Shown here: positions 1-37,400 of the stretch, one piece after another
Numbering within the stretch: the first letter of the stretch is position 1
How the letters are laid out: every line of letters begins with the position of its first letter
From: Euglena gracilis
Lineage: Eukaryota; Euglenida; Euglenophyceae; Euglenales
Assembly (NCBI GenBank): GCA_039621445.1
Contig: CP154956.1
Location: 96,724,406 to 96,788,405, forward strand
DNA: 64,000 nt
Direction of reading: 5' to 3'
Program-made: the position numbers and the translations under genes
Notes under the pieces: model-generated
The model's input: the letters and a program-made list of their open reading frames with translations, nothing else
Told to the model about the DNA's origin: nothing
The model's database searches: none

Positions 1-1240
1 GGTTCGGGTTCGGGTTCGGGTTCGGGTTCGGGTTCGGGTTCGGGTTCGGGTTCGGGTTCGGGTTCGGGTTCGGGTTCGGGTTCGGGTTCGGGTTCGGGTT
101 CGGGTTCGGGTTCGGGTTCGGGTTCGGGTTCGGGTTCGGGTTCGGGTTCGGGTTCTCGGGTTCGGGTTCGGGTTCGGGTTCGGGTTCGGGTTCGGGTTCG
201 GGTTCGGGTTCGGGTTCGGGTTCGGGTTCGGGTTCGGGTTCGGGTTCGGGTTCGGGTTCGGGTTCGGGTTCGGGTTCGGGTTCGGGTTCGGGTTCGGGTT
301 CGGGTTCGGGTTCGGGTTCGGGTTCGGGTTCGGGTTCGGGTTCGGGTTCGGGTTCGGGTTCGGGTTCGGGTTCGGGTTCGGGTTCGGGTTCGGGTTCGGG
401 TTCGGGTTCGGGTTCGGGTTCGGGTTCGGGTTCGGGTTCGGGTTCGGGTTCGGGTTCGGGTTCGGGTTCGGGTTCGGGTTCGGGTTCGGGTTCGGGTTCG
501 GGTTCGGGTTCGGGTTCGGGTTCGGGTTCGGGTTCGGGTTCGGGTTCGGGTTCGGGTTCGGGTTCGGGTTCGGGTTCGGGTTCGGGTTCGGGTTCGGGTT
601 CGGTTCGGGTTCGGTTCGGGTTCGGGTTCGGGTTCGGGTTCGGGTTCGGGTTCGGGTTCGGGTTCGGGTTCGGGTTCGGGTTCGGGTTCGGGTTCGGGTT
701 CGGGTTCGGGTTCGGGTTCGGGTTCGGGTTCGGGTTCGGGTTCGGGTTCGGGTTCGGGTTCGGGTTCGGGTTCGGGTTCGGGTTCGGGTTCGGGTTCGGG
801 TTCGGGTTCGGGTTCGGGTTCGGGTTCGGGTTCGGGTTCGGGTTCGGGTTCGGGTTCGGGTTCGGGTTCGGGTTCGGGTTCGGGTTCGGGTTCGGGTTCG
901 GGTTCGGGTTCGGGTTCGGGTTCGGGTTCGGGTTCGGGTTCGGGTTCGGGTTCGGTTCGGGTTCGGGTTCGGGTTCGGGTTCGGGTTCGGGTTCGGGTTC
1001 GGGTTCGGGTCGGGTTCGGGTTCGGGTTCGGGTTCGGGTTCGGGTTCGGGTTCGGGTTCGGGTTCGGGTTCGGTTCGGGTTCGGGTTCGGGTTCGGGTTC
1101 GGGTTCGGGTTCGGGTTCGGGTTCGGGTTCGGGTTCGGGTTCGGGTTCGGGTTCGGGTTCGGGTTCGGGTTCGGGTTCGGGTTCGGGTTCGGGTTCGGGT
1201 TCGGGTTCGGGTCGGGTTCGGGGTTCGGGTTCGGGTTCGG
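1..1240. repeat. (TTCGGG)n hexamer array
   Basis: About 200 copies of TTCGGG fill the first 1.24 kb, with a few interrupted units near 154, 600-615, 950, 1010, 1070 and 1210. The G-rich strand reads left to right, that is, inward; a left-hand chromosome end should show the C-rich strand on top. The array stops at GAGCAGCAG, where an INTS3-like exon begins. I therefore read it as an intronic satellite that supplies the 3' end of the upstream intron. Confidence 0.97.
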
Positions 1241-1246
1241 GAGCAG

Positions 1247-25283
<24,037 letters not shown>

Positions 25284-25417
25284 AAAAAACGGAAGGTCGC
25301 ACTCCCAGGGGATGGGTGCTTTGGGCAGGCAGAGGTGAGGGCACTACAGGTCAAGGAGGAGGTCGGGTTTTGGGATGGGCATCGCTGTTGCAATCGTCCC
25401 CCTCCCCCCCGAGGCCG

Positions 25418-25552
25418 GAGCCACCGGGGTCTGGAACGCCCATGGTCGTAGCCCCACACAAGGTTCCATCACCGCGTAAGGCTCCTCGACCCAAGCCTGA
25501 CGCGGTGTGGAACCTTGTGTGGGGCTACGGTTTCCAGACCCCGGTGGCTCCT
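25418..25552. repeat. Long imperfect hairpin (about 50-bp stem, about 22-nt loop)
   Basis: The left arm 25418-25477 (GAGCCACCGGGGTCTGGAA ... TAGCCCCACACAAGGTTCCA ... CACCGCGT) pairs with 25500-25552. There is one bulge of several bases on the left arm and a one-base bulge. The loop is AAGGCTCCTCGACCCAAGCCTG. It begins about 135 bases after the INTS3 stop, so it could sit in the 3' UTR. Confidence 0.85.
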
Positions 25553-25589
25553 CGGCACTGAAGGATTTTTTTTTGTCGGTGTGCGAATA

Positions 25590-25745
25590 CTTGGGTGGAT
25601 GGGCGATGGTCCCAAGATGCGAGGAATCATTTTTTTCCCCGATGCCGAGGCTTTTCTTGCCGAAAAAAATTCCAAAATTCCTTGCCTATTTTCCTGTGGA
25701 TTTTTCAAGGAATGTGCTGGGACAGCGGAGTTTTTTTTTAATTTC
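25590..25745. repeat. Dispersed repeat family R-A, copy 3
   Basis: GGTGGATGGGCGATGGTCCC, AGGAATCATTTTTTTCC, then AGGAATGTGCTGGGACAGCG match copies 1 and 4 in order. Confidence 0.5.
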
Positions 25746-25796
25746 CTCGACGACTTGGTCCACTTGTGCAATTTAGCAAATCAACCATTACAATAG

Positions 25797-26473
25797 TTGA
25801 GTTGTGCAATTGCACACATCAAAAACCTAAACAGCATGGGTCCATGGGGACAGGGTCCAGCACCATAGGAAAATAAGGGAGGACAAAATAAGGGAGGCTT
25901 TTGGTTGGTTTCGTAGTGGTCGATGTGAGCAAATACGCACATCGTCCATTTGTGCACACCAACATCATTTTTTGCTGTTGCGTGGGTTTCACATAATTTT
26001 AAACATCAGTACAGTAGCTTGCTGTTCTTTATCCCCTGCATCAGCCACCAGGCAGAGTTTGTTAACAGCCCATGGCTTCCTGCTTTATTTATTACGTTTT
26101 AATTTCCACTCCTTTCATAACTAACTTTAAAAACCTCCGCATTGGGCCACAAAAATTCAGAAAGCAAGCAAATGGGTAGACCTCTCACCCCATCCGCTTG
26201 CAGTTGCAACACATGGAATGGGCGGGGTGTTGGTACCGAGGCTTTCGTTTATTTTTGGTAAATTTCTCATTTCATCGGGGAGGTCAGTCCCGTAGGTTTC
26301 GCAACCCAGGGACATGTTTCGGAGGGTCAAAGTTCAAAGTTCCAAATTTGCATATTGCCTGCACTAGAAAATTGTGGCCAGCAGCTGAAATATCTGGACT
26401 CCAACCCTCCAATAGTGCGCGCACATGCACACACCAACACAAGAAAGGGTTAAGTACGAGATGTGCTGCTAAG
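25797..26473. mobile_element. Degenerate relative of the 20033-23111 element
   Basis: The right end TTAAGTACGAGATGTGCTGC then TAAG is a mutated copy of the 20033-23111 terminus. Palindromic motifs occur at 25800-25820 and 25918-25945. The left terminus was not found, so the start is approximate. Confidence 0.55.
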
Positions 26474-27644
26474 GCTGCCGATGGAATTCGACTCTTCGGC
26501 ACATTCGAATAATCCTCAGGGGAATTGAAAAAGAGGCTTGTATTTCATCCCAATGTTTCAACAAAACTATTGTCTTGTGCGATTTGCATTGGTTCCTTTG
26601 AAATAATGCATTGGCGCCTTGTTAAGGTTGCAACGCCCTCCATCTGTCGCAAAGAAGGAAGACTGATGCCCGTTGCACCGTTTGTCTGTACACCCACCCA
26701 CAGTGTACTTTGGGTTTTGGATTCATTGTACGCACCCCACTGTGCGCTCCCTGCCCATTATGGTGGCCCAGAGCTTCGTGAGAGCCATGTGTGTGAGAAA
26801 TACAGTTGAGGCAGTTTCTCAACTGTATTTGATAATCTGCCAAGTTTTTGGCCGCAAACTTCCATACAGAACCGAAAGTCGTACTGTATTGAAGGTTTTT
26901 TCGGTTTATACACAAAGCATGAAGAACTGAAGTGAAAGAAAATTTCAAATTTTCAACCCCCACTGGATGTATTTTTTTGGGTTTAAATCTTGGGGTGGTT
27001 GCAAAAAATCCTCACTGTGGGTTTCCTATTCTCCCCTCTGAAGTTTCAGCCTCACAGTTTCCTCTTCAGAGATCCTCACAGATTCCTTTTTGGTATATCC
27101 TGTGATGGTTTGGTTCCGCCGAGGATCAATTTCAACCTCAGAAAATCTGTAATCTAATCACAAATCTACATATTCTGCATAACATATCATTATGACACAC
27201 ATACACAATTTTCCATTGAAGTAGCGAATGCGAAGGCTGTCTGTGGGACGTATTCTGTCAATGATAATAAAGAGGTGTAGCCCCTCAAGGGATGTGAACT
27301 CCTGCCCTCCAATTGAGATGTGCGGAGGTTTTGTTGTTCCCGTTTGTTGGTTTTGTTTTGACTGATGATGAACCCGCAACCCTGACCACTGATGTGCTGT
27401 CCAAGTTTTGCCTTAGGAGAGAGAAAACAACACGAAAGTTTGACCATGTGACAAACTTGTGTCGCGAGGTTCGTCGCATTCAGGGGCACACCAGTTTGAA
27501 CGGAGTTTGAAAAGGGCTTCACCCCATCTGCTGTGTATTGGATTCATATGTGGTGTGTATGTGTTCCCTGACGTATTTTCATTGTCATCGCCATTTGCTC
27601 CAGGCACACGTTTTCTTTCTGTCCTTCCTAGGGGGCGCGGCACC

Positions 27645-27845
27645 ATGTCCACCGCCGCCATCTCCCCCAGGCCCACGCCCCCAACACATGTCGTGGGTCC
27701 CGGGCGTGGGCTACTGCCCCAACCAGCCCTGGGGGGACGCCAGCCAGTCGTCCCGCTGGCGGCGCAGTGTCACCGCTGCCTCTGCGGGGCCCCCTCCGCC
27801 CGGCGCGCACGGCCGGCCAGGGCCCTCCCCACGTCCAGGGGACGG
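27645..27845 (+). CDS. Exonuclease gene: first exon (frame uncertain)
   Basis: Two frames compete. ATG 27688 gives MSWVPGVGYCPNQPWGDASQ, similar in style to the next exon. ATG 27645 gives MSTAAISPRPTPPTHVV and is the only one in phase 0 at the donor GACGG|GTGAGG, as the next exon requires. I list the longer span. The exon is Pro/Gly-rich, probably a disordered N-terminus. Confidence 0.5.
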
Positions 27846-30800
27846 GTGAGGGGGGCCCTGCCGCCGGCGTGATGGTCCCGGGGTTTCCCCTCCGGGGGGC
27901 CTCCAGGTGTGGTTGTTGACCCACACCTGGACCCCCCCCCCCGCGGGCAAGCTGCTTGTGCAATGCAGGGCGATGCAAGGCAATGTGGGCAATTTTACTC
28001 CTCTGTTGAATACTTTCAGCTGTTTTTTGCAGTTCGTCACGTTTTGCACTTTTGAAGGCTTCTTAACCCTTCTTTCCATTTTTTTTAAAAATTTCTGGAC
28101 ATTTTGGACGATTCTTGCTGCTTCTAGCTACTTCTTGCTGCTTCTTTGCTGCTTTTGACTGCTTTTGGCTGCTTTTGGTTCAAGCGAATTTCTATGGCCT
28201 GGGGCAATTTTTGGCCATTTTTGGCCACTTTATCCAGTTTTGTCCATTTCAGGCAACTTTTTCCATTCTTGGATAATTTTGGCCATTTTTTGGCCATCTT
28301 TGGCTGCTTTTGTGACTTCTGGCTGCTTTGCTTTTGGTGGCCCTTGGCAATTTTTTTCTATTTTGCACACATTTTTTTTTGCCATTTCTGGCCGTTTTAT
28401 CTTGTTCTTGGCCACTTTTCTCCACTCGTGGCTATTTTTTGACCTTTTTTTTTCTAAATCCTTTTGGCCTATGTTGGTCAGAATTGGCCATTTCTGGCTC
28501 CTTTTGGCCGCCTTTGGCCACCTTTGGCTCATGAAGTGTGTCATGGCACCATTGACAATCTCAAAGTTGATCCAGGCGATGCAGGGCAATGCCAGTCCAA
28601 AGTGGTGGGTGATTGTTGGTCCTGCACGGTGTTGATCGTACAGCACCATTATCCGAGCACGCCGGTTGAAGTGGACCCCAGCCTCCTTTCTTCATTGTCC
28701 AGTGATTTTTTGAACGGGAAAGGGTTGTTACCACATCATCTCCCCCGGTCTTTTGGTCAGTGTCACATCACCAACCTTTCAGACCTTCTAGATTAGAATA
28801 TGTAGTGTCAACCATATCATGCAACAGAATGACTTGCGTTTTTTTCCGACATTTTCGACCCAGTTTTGACCCAAAGTCAATGGGTTGACGACCCAAAATG
28901 GGGCGCTGGCGGGTCGAAAAACGCTCATTTTTGGCTCAAAAACAGGTTTTCCGGGTCCGGGAGGAAAAAACATCGTTTTGGGCCAATAATTTTTTTTCGG
29001 GGTTTTTGGATTTTTTGGACTTTTTTTTGTCCGAAAACGACTAAGTCTGACAGTGGAGAAAGTGTACAAAATGTCCCAAATTGGCCCAAAAACGGCCGTA
29101 TCTCAGGCTAGGCAGGGAGTTGCGGGGAAATCAAATACCGGTAAATGGGGCATTCCAAGGGCTTCAAATTAGGTCTCCGGACATTTCGTTTGATTTTGCC
29201 TCATTTTCGAGAAACCTTGAAAACATTGATTTTTGACCCCCCCCCCATCCCCCGAAAACGCCCAAGTCAGACAGTGGGAAAAGTGCACAAAACGGCCATC
29301 TGTGTAACGTTGGGTATTTTTTCTGAAAGGTGAACAGCTCGTTGTCTAAACTCAATATCTAAAACCCAGCATTAAACAAAAAACCAATGGTTTTGCCAAA
29401 TGGCGTTCCAGTAAACTTGCCCAAGCTGCTTCCTTGCCTCATCAAAACTGATTTTTTGGCGGGGTCAATGCAGCAAACGGCATTCAAACTGGCAACTTTG
29501 GAAAGGCAAAGGCCAAATAAATTCATCTCACCCAAATGTGATGCAATCCCTCAGCCGCTTTAGGGTGGGATCTCATCAGGGTTAGTCAGCCGCTTTGGGG
29601 TGGGATCTCATCGTATCTTGGAGTGACTTGCTCTCAATTCTTTCTCCAGGCTTCCTACGGGCAGCCCAACAGTTACCACCCCACCACAGAGTGGCCACAG
29701 GTGCTGTTCATTGTTGGTGCTTCAATAACTTCCAGAAATATCAATTTCCCGCGCCTTAGGTTCCTGTGTTGATTTTGGAAGTTCTTGTTTGTTCTCATGT
29801 TCTCATGTTTGCTTGAATGACTACTTTTGTGTTTTGTCAGTGTTGAAGGACAATCTGGATACATAAACGCCCGGAGGCAAAAGTTGGGCTAATTTAGGCA
29901 AAAGTCCAACCACGATAATTCCCTTTTGTTCGTTTGCTCACCGTTGGCAAACAAATCTGTCACGTGTTTAGCACAATCAAATCGTTTATTTCAGCGTTAA
30001 GTGGATGATGTCGCTAAGTCAAAGGGCACCCCATCTCCAGGGGGTCCAGCCAACCAGCAGCCTGTTTCCAGCCTCGCCCCCCCCCCCCCATTGAAAGGGC
30101 GGTCGGATGGCAACCAGGGGGGGATATGCGGAGTGCATGTTTTGCGCATATTTCGCATATTTGTGCATATTTCATTTTTTTTCTTCTTCTTCCAAAAAGC
30201 ACGTATTGCAAAATGCGCTAAATATGCATATTTTGCATATTTTAGTGCACATTTCAAGGTTTTTCAGGAGCTTTCTGCAGCATTCCCGCGTATTTTTGAC
30301 AGGATATTTTTGGGTTCAATTTGGGCCATTGCGTGCTTTTTTGGGGCTTTTCCATCCTTTTTTGGGGGCCATTTTTCTCATTTCGGGTGGCTTTGGCCTT
30401 TATCCTCTCTCACCAAAGGAGCCACAGTGGCTGACAATTGGCCGGAATGACCCAAAAATGGCCCAAATGGCCCAAAATGCAGATGGCTGATAAAGCATTG
30501 GATCGTTCGCGATTTTCCTGAAGATCTGCAAATTTCTGCAAAACGCCAGAAAATATCACAAAATTTCATTTTGCTATAGATTCCCCCCCCCCTGTTTGTG
30601 CGAAGAAAATGATAACCCAGACATCTGTTTTTTTTATTCCTGTTATTTCTTACAATTATTTTTGTCATGTTACTTTTTCTCGCCATTTAATTTTTTTTAG
30701 CCATTTTGGGCTTTCTGCACAATTTTGGGCCTATTTGTGTATAATTTTTGGCCACGAGCAGCCATTTCGGGCTACTTGTGGGGGCAATTTTCGGCACTGT

Positions 30801-31413
30801 TGGTCATATTTGCGTCGTTTTGCGTCATCATCCACCACCATTTTGGCTATTTTTCGCTGTAAAACGACTCTGCACGACCTAAAATGGCCCAAACTAGGTC
30901 GAAAATGGTCGCAGATGGTGGACAGTAGCCCCATATGACACCACCCTAACCCTAACCCTAACCCTGACCCATATTCCAGCATGCTTTACCGCATATTCAG
31001 GGGGTCTTTTAGCGCATATCCCCCCCCTGCAATAACGGTGTTCAGGCTCCGACAACGGCTGGGAAGGGCAAATTTAGGGGCGGGCAACAATTCTATTTTT
31101 TTGCATATTTGTCATTTTGGGGCAGTTTTGCAGTTTCCATTTTTTTTGGCAATCGGTTCGACCTCCATTTGAGCCTCGTTCCAGCCAGTGGACCCCCCAC
31201 TGGGGCGGGGGGGTCAGCCAGAAGCTTCTTTCCAGCCAGCCCAAATTTTCCAGCCTCTGAGCTGGACTCCTTGGGGAGGTCTGTACGCGATTCACTTATC
31301 AAGTCAGCCCTCTCCCTTTGGAGCAGTGGCAAGCAGGCAGTTTTTGAGGAGTGCACTCAGCGAAGTCATCTTCCCAGACCAGCAGGTGATCTTTCCACAC
31401 GGTTATTTATATC

Positions 31414-31446
<33 letters not shown>

Positions 31447-34400
31447 AAGATAGATATACACACACATATTATTTAAGCCCCATTATTGTACATATTATTC
31501 ACGCCCCAGGAGGCTTTTACAGGGTACTACGAAGCATCCTCTACAAATGTGGCCGGCACAGTTGTTCCTGACAAGCCTACGACCCAAGGTATTGAAGGCT
31601 TTGCATTTGATTTTTTTGACCCAAATGGATTCCCGGAGTCCAATGTCATGCATTGCAGCCATTGGGTGCCACAGAAGTGATTTTGTGATTAGTGATTTTG
31701 TGATTAGTGATTTTTCCATCAATGGGCTTTTCAAGAACCTCGGGCTATTGAAGGATTGCGTGATGTTCCAGGTTCCCTTCCCTCATGGGCGTAATGCTTT
31801 TAAGAGAGAAGGCTTCATCGGAGATGGAGATGTTGTGCATATTTCCTCCTTCGTCCCGCCACATCGGCAGATTGACTTTTTTTTTGGAAGCTGAGCACAT
31901 TCAAATTGGCAAACTGACGCTGAGATTTTGAGGCTGATCGTGTTGAACAACCAGGCCACATTTTCTTTTAGGGCGATTTTTTCCCCTTCGAATTCAGAGT
32001 TTTTACAGGCATTGTTAAAGGCTTTAAAGCATAAGGTTTTTTGGACCCCTTTTCACAGAGGATGTGAGAATTTTATTTGTGCTTTCAGGCAAAAAGTGTA
32101 CAGCCTGGGAGTTTCATCATATTTATTCAATGCAATTTGTATATTCCGCATATTCTGTTCCAATTTTTCCTTTTTTCCCCGGATTTTTTCTGGTGCCTTG
32201 TGGCATTCCTTCGTTGTTGGCGGATGTGTTTCTTTCAGGCATCCCATTGTGTTTTTGGCTTGGTCGGACAGGGCGATTCTCAAGGAACATGGAAAGCTGT
32301 TTACAGGTTTTTTTTGGTAGTTATTTGAAAGGCAGTTTTTTTTTATAGTTTAGGATATTTTATGGTGTTTCATTTTGGCCCCAAAAATAAGGTGTCTGTT
32401 TTCCAAAATAGGGATCCTTGGATGCCGTCGTATTCTGATCCCGGTTCCCATGCGCACTGTTTTGCAGATGTCGTGATGGTCGGCGACGTCGCCAGCCTGC
32501 GGGGGGTGGTGCCCGCCGTGCGAAGCCATGGCATGGTGGCCGTGGACTGCGAGGGGGTGAACCTCAGCCGGTTCACAGCGTCTGTCTTTCTGTTTGCCTG
32601 TTTGCACGTTTTTCTGGAAGAGACCGGGGGCAGAAAAGGAAGAAAGCTGATTGGTCTTGGCGCCACCTCCCAACTTCCTTGACCTTCAATACAGTCCTGC
32701 CTCTCTTTATCGATGGTTTCAATCCTTGTTCAGACACCCAAAGGGCAGCTGGATTGTTCACAACCAAAGGACGATACGTTTGTGCGCACATTTAACCCAG
32801 CAGTGCTGGGCTGTGGGCCAGAAATCACAGTACATTCTCTGGGAGCAGTGTGAAGGTGAACGCGAAGGTGCTTAAGCGCTATCGTTCTTTGAACCCCCTG
32901 CGGACAGGGTCGGCCAGCTCACACTTCTCCAGATGGCCACCCCATCCACGGTGTACCTCATCGATGTTTTGGTGCTGAAGCGTGCGGCATTTGGGCAGGT
33001 GTTTCACATTCGATCTGTAGGGCAGGGCACATGCTTGTTCGCATCAGTGTTGCTTTACCCGCTCAGATATGTGGTATCATCATCAGATTACATTAGCATA
33101 ATTTTCAGGGCGACCACCACACCAAACTCTATAACCTCCGTGGAGGTTGAAATTGAAGGCGTGATTACACATATTATGAATGCCCACAATGTTGCCGATA
33201 CATGTGCAAGCCCATGCCCCCGTCCCAACGTGCCCAACATTTCCCGTAAACTGTCACAACACACTTGTTCCACATTTCCCTGTCCTTGTTCCCCCCCCCC
33301 ACAATTGAAGTTGTTTTTTGGAGAATATTTTGGAGTTCCTATTTTGAGTTATTTACTTATGTGGAGTGCTTATTAAGTATGGAGTTATGGAGTATTATTA
33401 TTATTATGAGTTAAGTGCCTTATGGAGCGGTGAGTTCATGCACACAGTGGGCTCCTGGAACTCTGTGGCGACAACACCCCAGCTCTTGCCTTTCATGTGT
33501 GTGGCAGGGGATGAAGGAACTGCTGGAGGACCCAGAGTTCCCGAAAGTTATGTTTGACTGCCGGCAGGACAGCACCCAAGGGGCCAATTGGATTTAGGGG
33601 GAGGGAGTCTGCAGATGTGTGTGTGAATAGCCCAGAGACCAAGCCATAAACCATTTCACCAACAAAGGAGAAAAATGCATCCCAAAGGCATCCGGTTCCA
33701 ACAGCATCTACTGGTGCATTGCTGCTTAAATTTTTGCATGCACCAATGCATGTACGCACGGAGTCTTGTATTTGTGTGGGTTGACCTCTCCTGTTTCTTC
33801 GATTGTACACAGATTTGACCCCTCCCCTCCTGGTGGATTGTTAGGGATAGGCTGGTACCAGCTGTTGAGCTGGCAGTTGGCCATGTGTCCTTGATGCTCT
33901 ATTTCACCAGTATGGGGTCCGGCTGTGTGGTGTGTGGGACCTGCAGATTGTGGAGCTCTCACTGAGGTTATGTAAGGGAGAAAGGGCTGGTGTGTGTCCA
34001 TGTGTGTGTGTGTGTGTGTGTGGATGCACAGGTGTGTGTGTGTGCGTGTGCGTGTGTGCGTGCGTGTGCGTGCTTGTGCGTGTGTGTGCTTGTGCGTGTG
34101 TGTGTATGTGTGCGTGCATGCGTGTAGGCACTTCCCCTTTTGGATTTCTCTGCATTTTCAGCATTGGGGAGAAGATACACATTCTTCTTCTTTCTTCTTA
34201 ACGTTCTTATCTGCCACAGAGGTGGCTATTTGAGGACAGTTCATTTTTGCTGGTCGTTTCTATCATCCCCAACTCAGGTCATGATGCTTTTCTTGAGAGA
34301 GGGCCAAACAAGTGATCCTCCCCAATGGGGATTTGGTTTGCATTTTCATGGCGGAGAGTGTGTTGTTCAGTCCCCCCCCCCCCAAATTCTCAAGATGAAT

Positions 34401-37400
34401 CAGATTTTGTTGAGTCATCAGGCACATTTTTATCAGAACCAAAAACATTTCACAACGTGTTCTTTCCTTGCTGAAGGCTGTCGGTTCCACCTTTTTTGTT
34501 TATTTTGGTATTCATTCAGATCAGATGCATTGCAGTTAATAAAGAATTTACAACAAATGCATCCGAAGCTTTTAGACTTAGAAACTTTAGAAGATAGCAC
34601 CATATGCACATTTGGAAAGCATATTGTTTGTCTGGTATCATTTTGGGGGGTTTCGCGTGGCAGAGTGTGGTTCAAATAATGTGAATATGCGATATGTACA
34701 CCGGAGGGGAGGGACATGCTTTGTGCGATGATTGCTATCGAAAAGAAACACCAAACCACAATTACTCAGATTTTGAATACTGCGAACTTTTTTTGTGAAC
34801 ATGGAACCCAGGTGGTTCCTTGAAAATTGATATCTCGATATTGATAGGATGCTTGGCATTTCTGATGTGATTCTATGGTTTGATGTCCCAACATGTAGTT
34901 GTCGCATAGTATTTGAATATTGTCCACCACCGTCCCTCTATTCCGCTTGTTGCAGGCGACCTTGGGCCAGTGTTGTACTGGAAACAAGGGGTTCAGCGGT
35001 TACGAGGTTTGATGGACTGTATGCGACGATATGGCGCGGGTCTGTTACACCTGTGGGTGTTGTTGGGTTGGTTGGTGTGCTTTGGGCAGGTGCACATCCA
35101 ATCAAAGGTTTTTCTTGTGGCTCAACACTTCATTTCTATGTGTCACATATCTATTTTTCCCGATCAAATTTGCCAATGCCAGTTAACCGGCTGGCGCAAT
35201 TTCTACTCCACTCGGCCCAGGCGGAGATCGATCCACAGCCTGGCCGGCTTGGAGAAAAGGTGCTGGCTGGCTGGACCCCCCCCCCCTGGTTAGAGTGCCC
35301 TCTGGCTGACAAAATTCCCTGTCCACCCCCAGAGTTGATATTTGTGTGATATGAAACCTGAGAACTGGAGAAATTTCATGTTACTTTGCATGTTTTACAA
35401 TTGTGAAGGAAGCAAATAAATCCTAATGCCCTTCTCACCGGGGCACTCGTATTTTCGCCGACAGCCAGTGACAAAATGGTTCATTCCCCATATATTCCTT
35501 CTCCTCTCCCATTATCTCCCTGTATGTTTTCCACACATACAAGGCGGGGGGACACAAGTGTGGAGCTCCTGAAGGAGTGAACACGCCACTCGCGTTTTTT
35601 TTGTATGTGTTTTTATCGTCGCGCTTTTCGAGAGTCTATTTTCACCCCCCACCTGTGCGCATAAAACTTCATCTTCAATGGAAATGTTCAATTAAGGCAG
35701 CAAAGAAGGATCCAAATGTGCGTTCATTGGACACAGGCTGGCACGTATTGTTCACTCCCAACCTTTTCGATCTAAATTGCTCTTTTTTAAACCACTTAGC
35801 CAAAGGTCCAAGCAGATGAAATCCATTATCTCTGCAATTAATTAGTCTCTAATTAATTACGGATTTCAGAAGCACTCCCCCTCAGGCATATTTATTGGGA
35901 TTGGTGCTTTCCCCCCACAGGAGACCTCGTGGATCACAAGCACCCGGTGCACGATCAAATGCGGAAGTGTGCCTTGTGAATCGAACGTTCCTTCCCTATC
36001 TTGTCCTGCCCTGCCCTGCCCTGTGCTGTCATTTTTCTTCGCTGCCAACTGCATGCGCAGGGAGTCCAGTTTCTGGCTGCAGCGCCCTCTGCCACCGGAG
36101 ATGGTCCGATATGCAGTGGGCAAGGCTGGCAGCCCCCCCCCCCATACCCGGACAAACCTGATCGAAGCTCCAGAAAAGTTTTCAACTGTTTGAGGTTTGA
36201 AAAAAAATAGGTGGTTTAAAAAGGTGTCCAGAAATGTGGGAATTCTGTTCTGGCTTCTGTTTAGTTTGTAGTCTTTGTAGCCTTGAGTTGCAATCCTTTC
36301 CTGTTGAGAATGTGTGCTCGACCCCCCCCCCCAAGAACCAAGTCCCGGTCCAGTGAGAGGCAGGCTGTCCGTTTCCTGTGCTCGGTTGTTGTCGTTGTAG
36401 TAGTAGTAGTAGTAGTAGTATTTTTTTTTTGGCGGAGGTCACATGCCGCCAGCCTTGGCGGCGGGCGACGTTGCAGGGTTGTTGCCTATCACCCAGGCGA
36501 TTTGTTTCGTGGTTTGTGCGTGACCCCGCTTGTGGGATGGCCAGAGTCACAAGGGAGTGGCCGGAAAGGATTGCCACTCCCCCGGAAGTGCTGTCCATTA
36601 TGTTCAGGTCGCCCATTTTTCCAGGGTATTTTCCCTCCATTCGTTGGGCTCAACGCGAGAGACTGCCTGCCGTCGACGCCCACTTCCTGACACAGCTCAC
36701 CGAGCCTTTCCTCCAGCAGCAGTGCCAAGAGAGGTCCCAGCGTTACACGGACCATTTCAGGTCCTCCCTCTCCCGGTCATTTTCCTCCTGTAGCATTGGA
36801 TTGTTGCCACCTCAAAGCGAATTTCCAGCGTTTGTCGTTTGTCGTGTGAGCTTTTCAGCCTGACTCTTTTCCACTTTATTCAATGATGACGATAAGAAAG
36901 GAGATCTCTGATGTTTCCCCTGTTGATTTTCAAATAATTTCACCACTTCCGCATGCTGCATTTGCCGACTTAAAAGACTTCTGTCTGCACCTGTTGAAAG
37001 TAGGTCCGGAGTAATAAAATGCATAATAAACAGGAATAACAATAACGCTAGTGTATCCACAGTGATAGCATACACATAGCAAACATAAAAATGTGTTTAA
37101 TGATGAAAAATGCCTTTGGTGTGCTGTTTGCAGATCTGTTTGTGAAAATCGGAGACAAACAACGGTACCTGGAAAAAATGTTCCTAAGGTTCAACCCTGT
37201 TTGGTTTTTCACCATTGTATTTTGCATTGAATGTGATCAGGGCAAAACACACACACGCGCGCGCACACACACATGTTTTTTTTTGCCCTGATCGCGGGGT
37301 TACATGATTGGAGTGGCTGCAAGGACGTTGTGCTGTGTGATTTGCCACCCCAACATCGCCAACGCCTCTTTCAGTTGCAAGATTTGTTATGGGAACAGTT

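Larger units (their letters stand above)
25284..27640. other. Intergenic region between INTS3 and the exonuclease gene
   Basis: No gene was recognised. It holds the long hairpin at 25418-25552, an R-A repeat copy, and the remains of an element related to 20033-23111. The rest is AT-richer unique-looking DNA with no clear promoter motif. Confidence 0.6.

Noticed and set aside
1-1240. Left chromosome telomere
   Set aside because: The G-rich strand points inward and the array runs directly into an exon; TTAGGG occurs elsewhere in the window.
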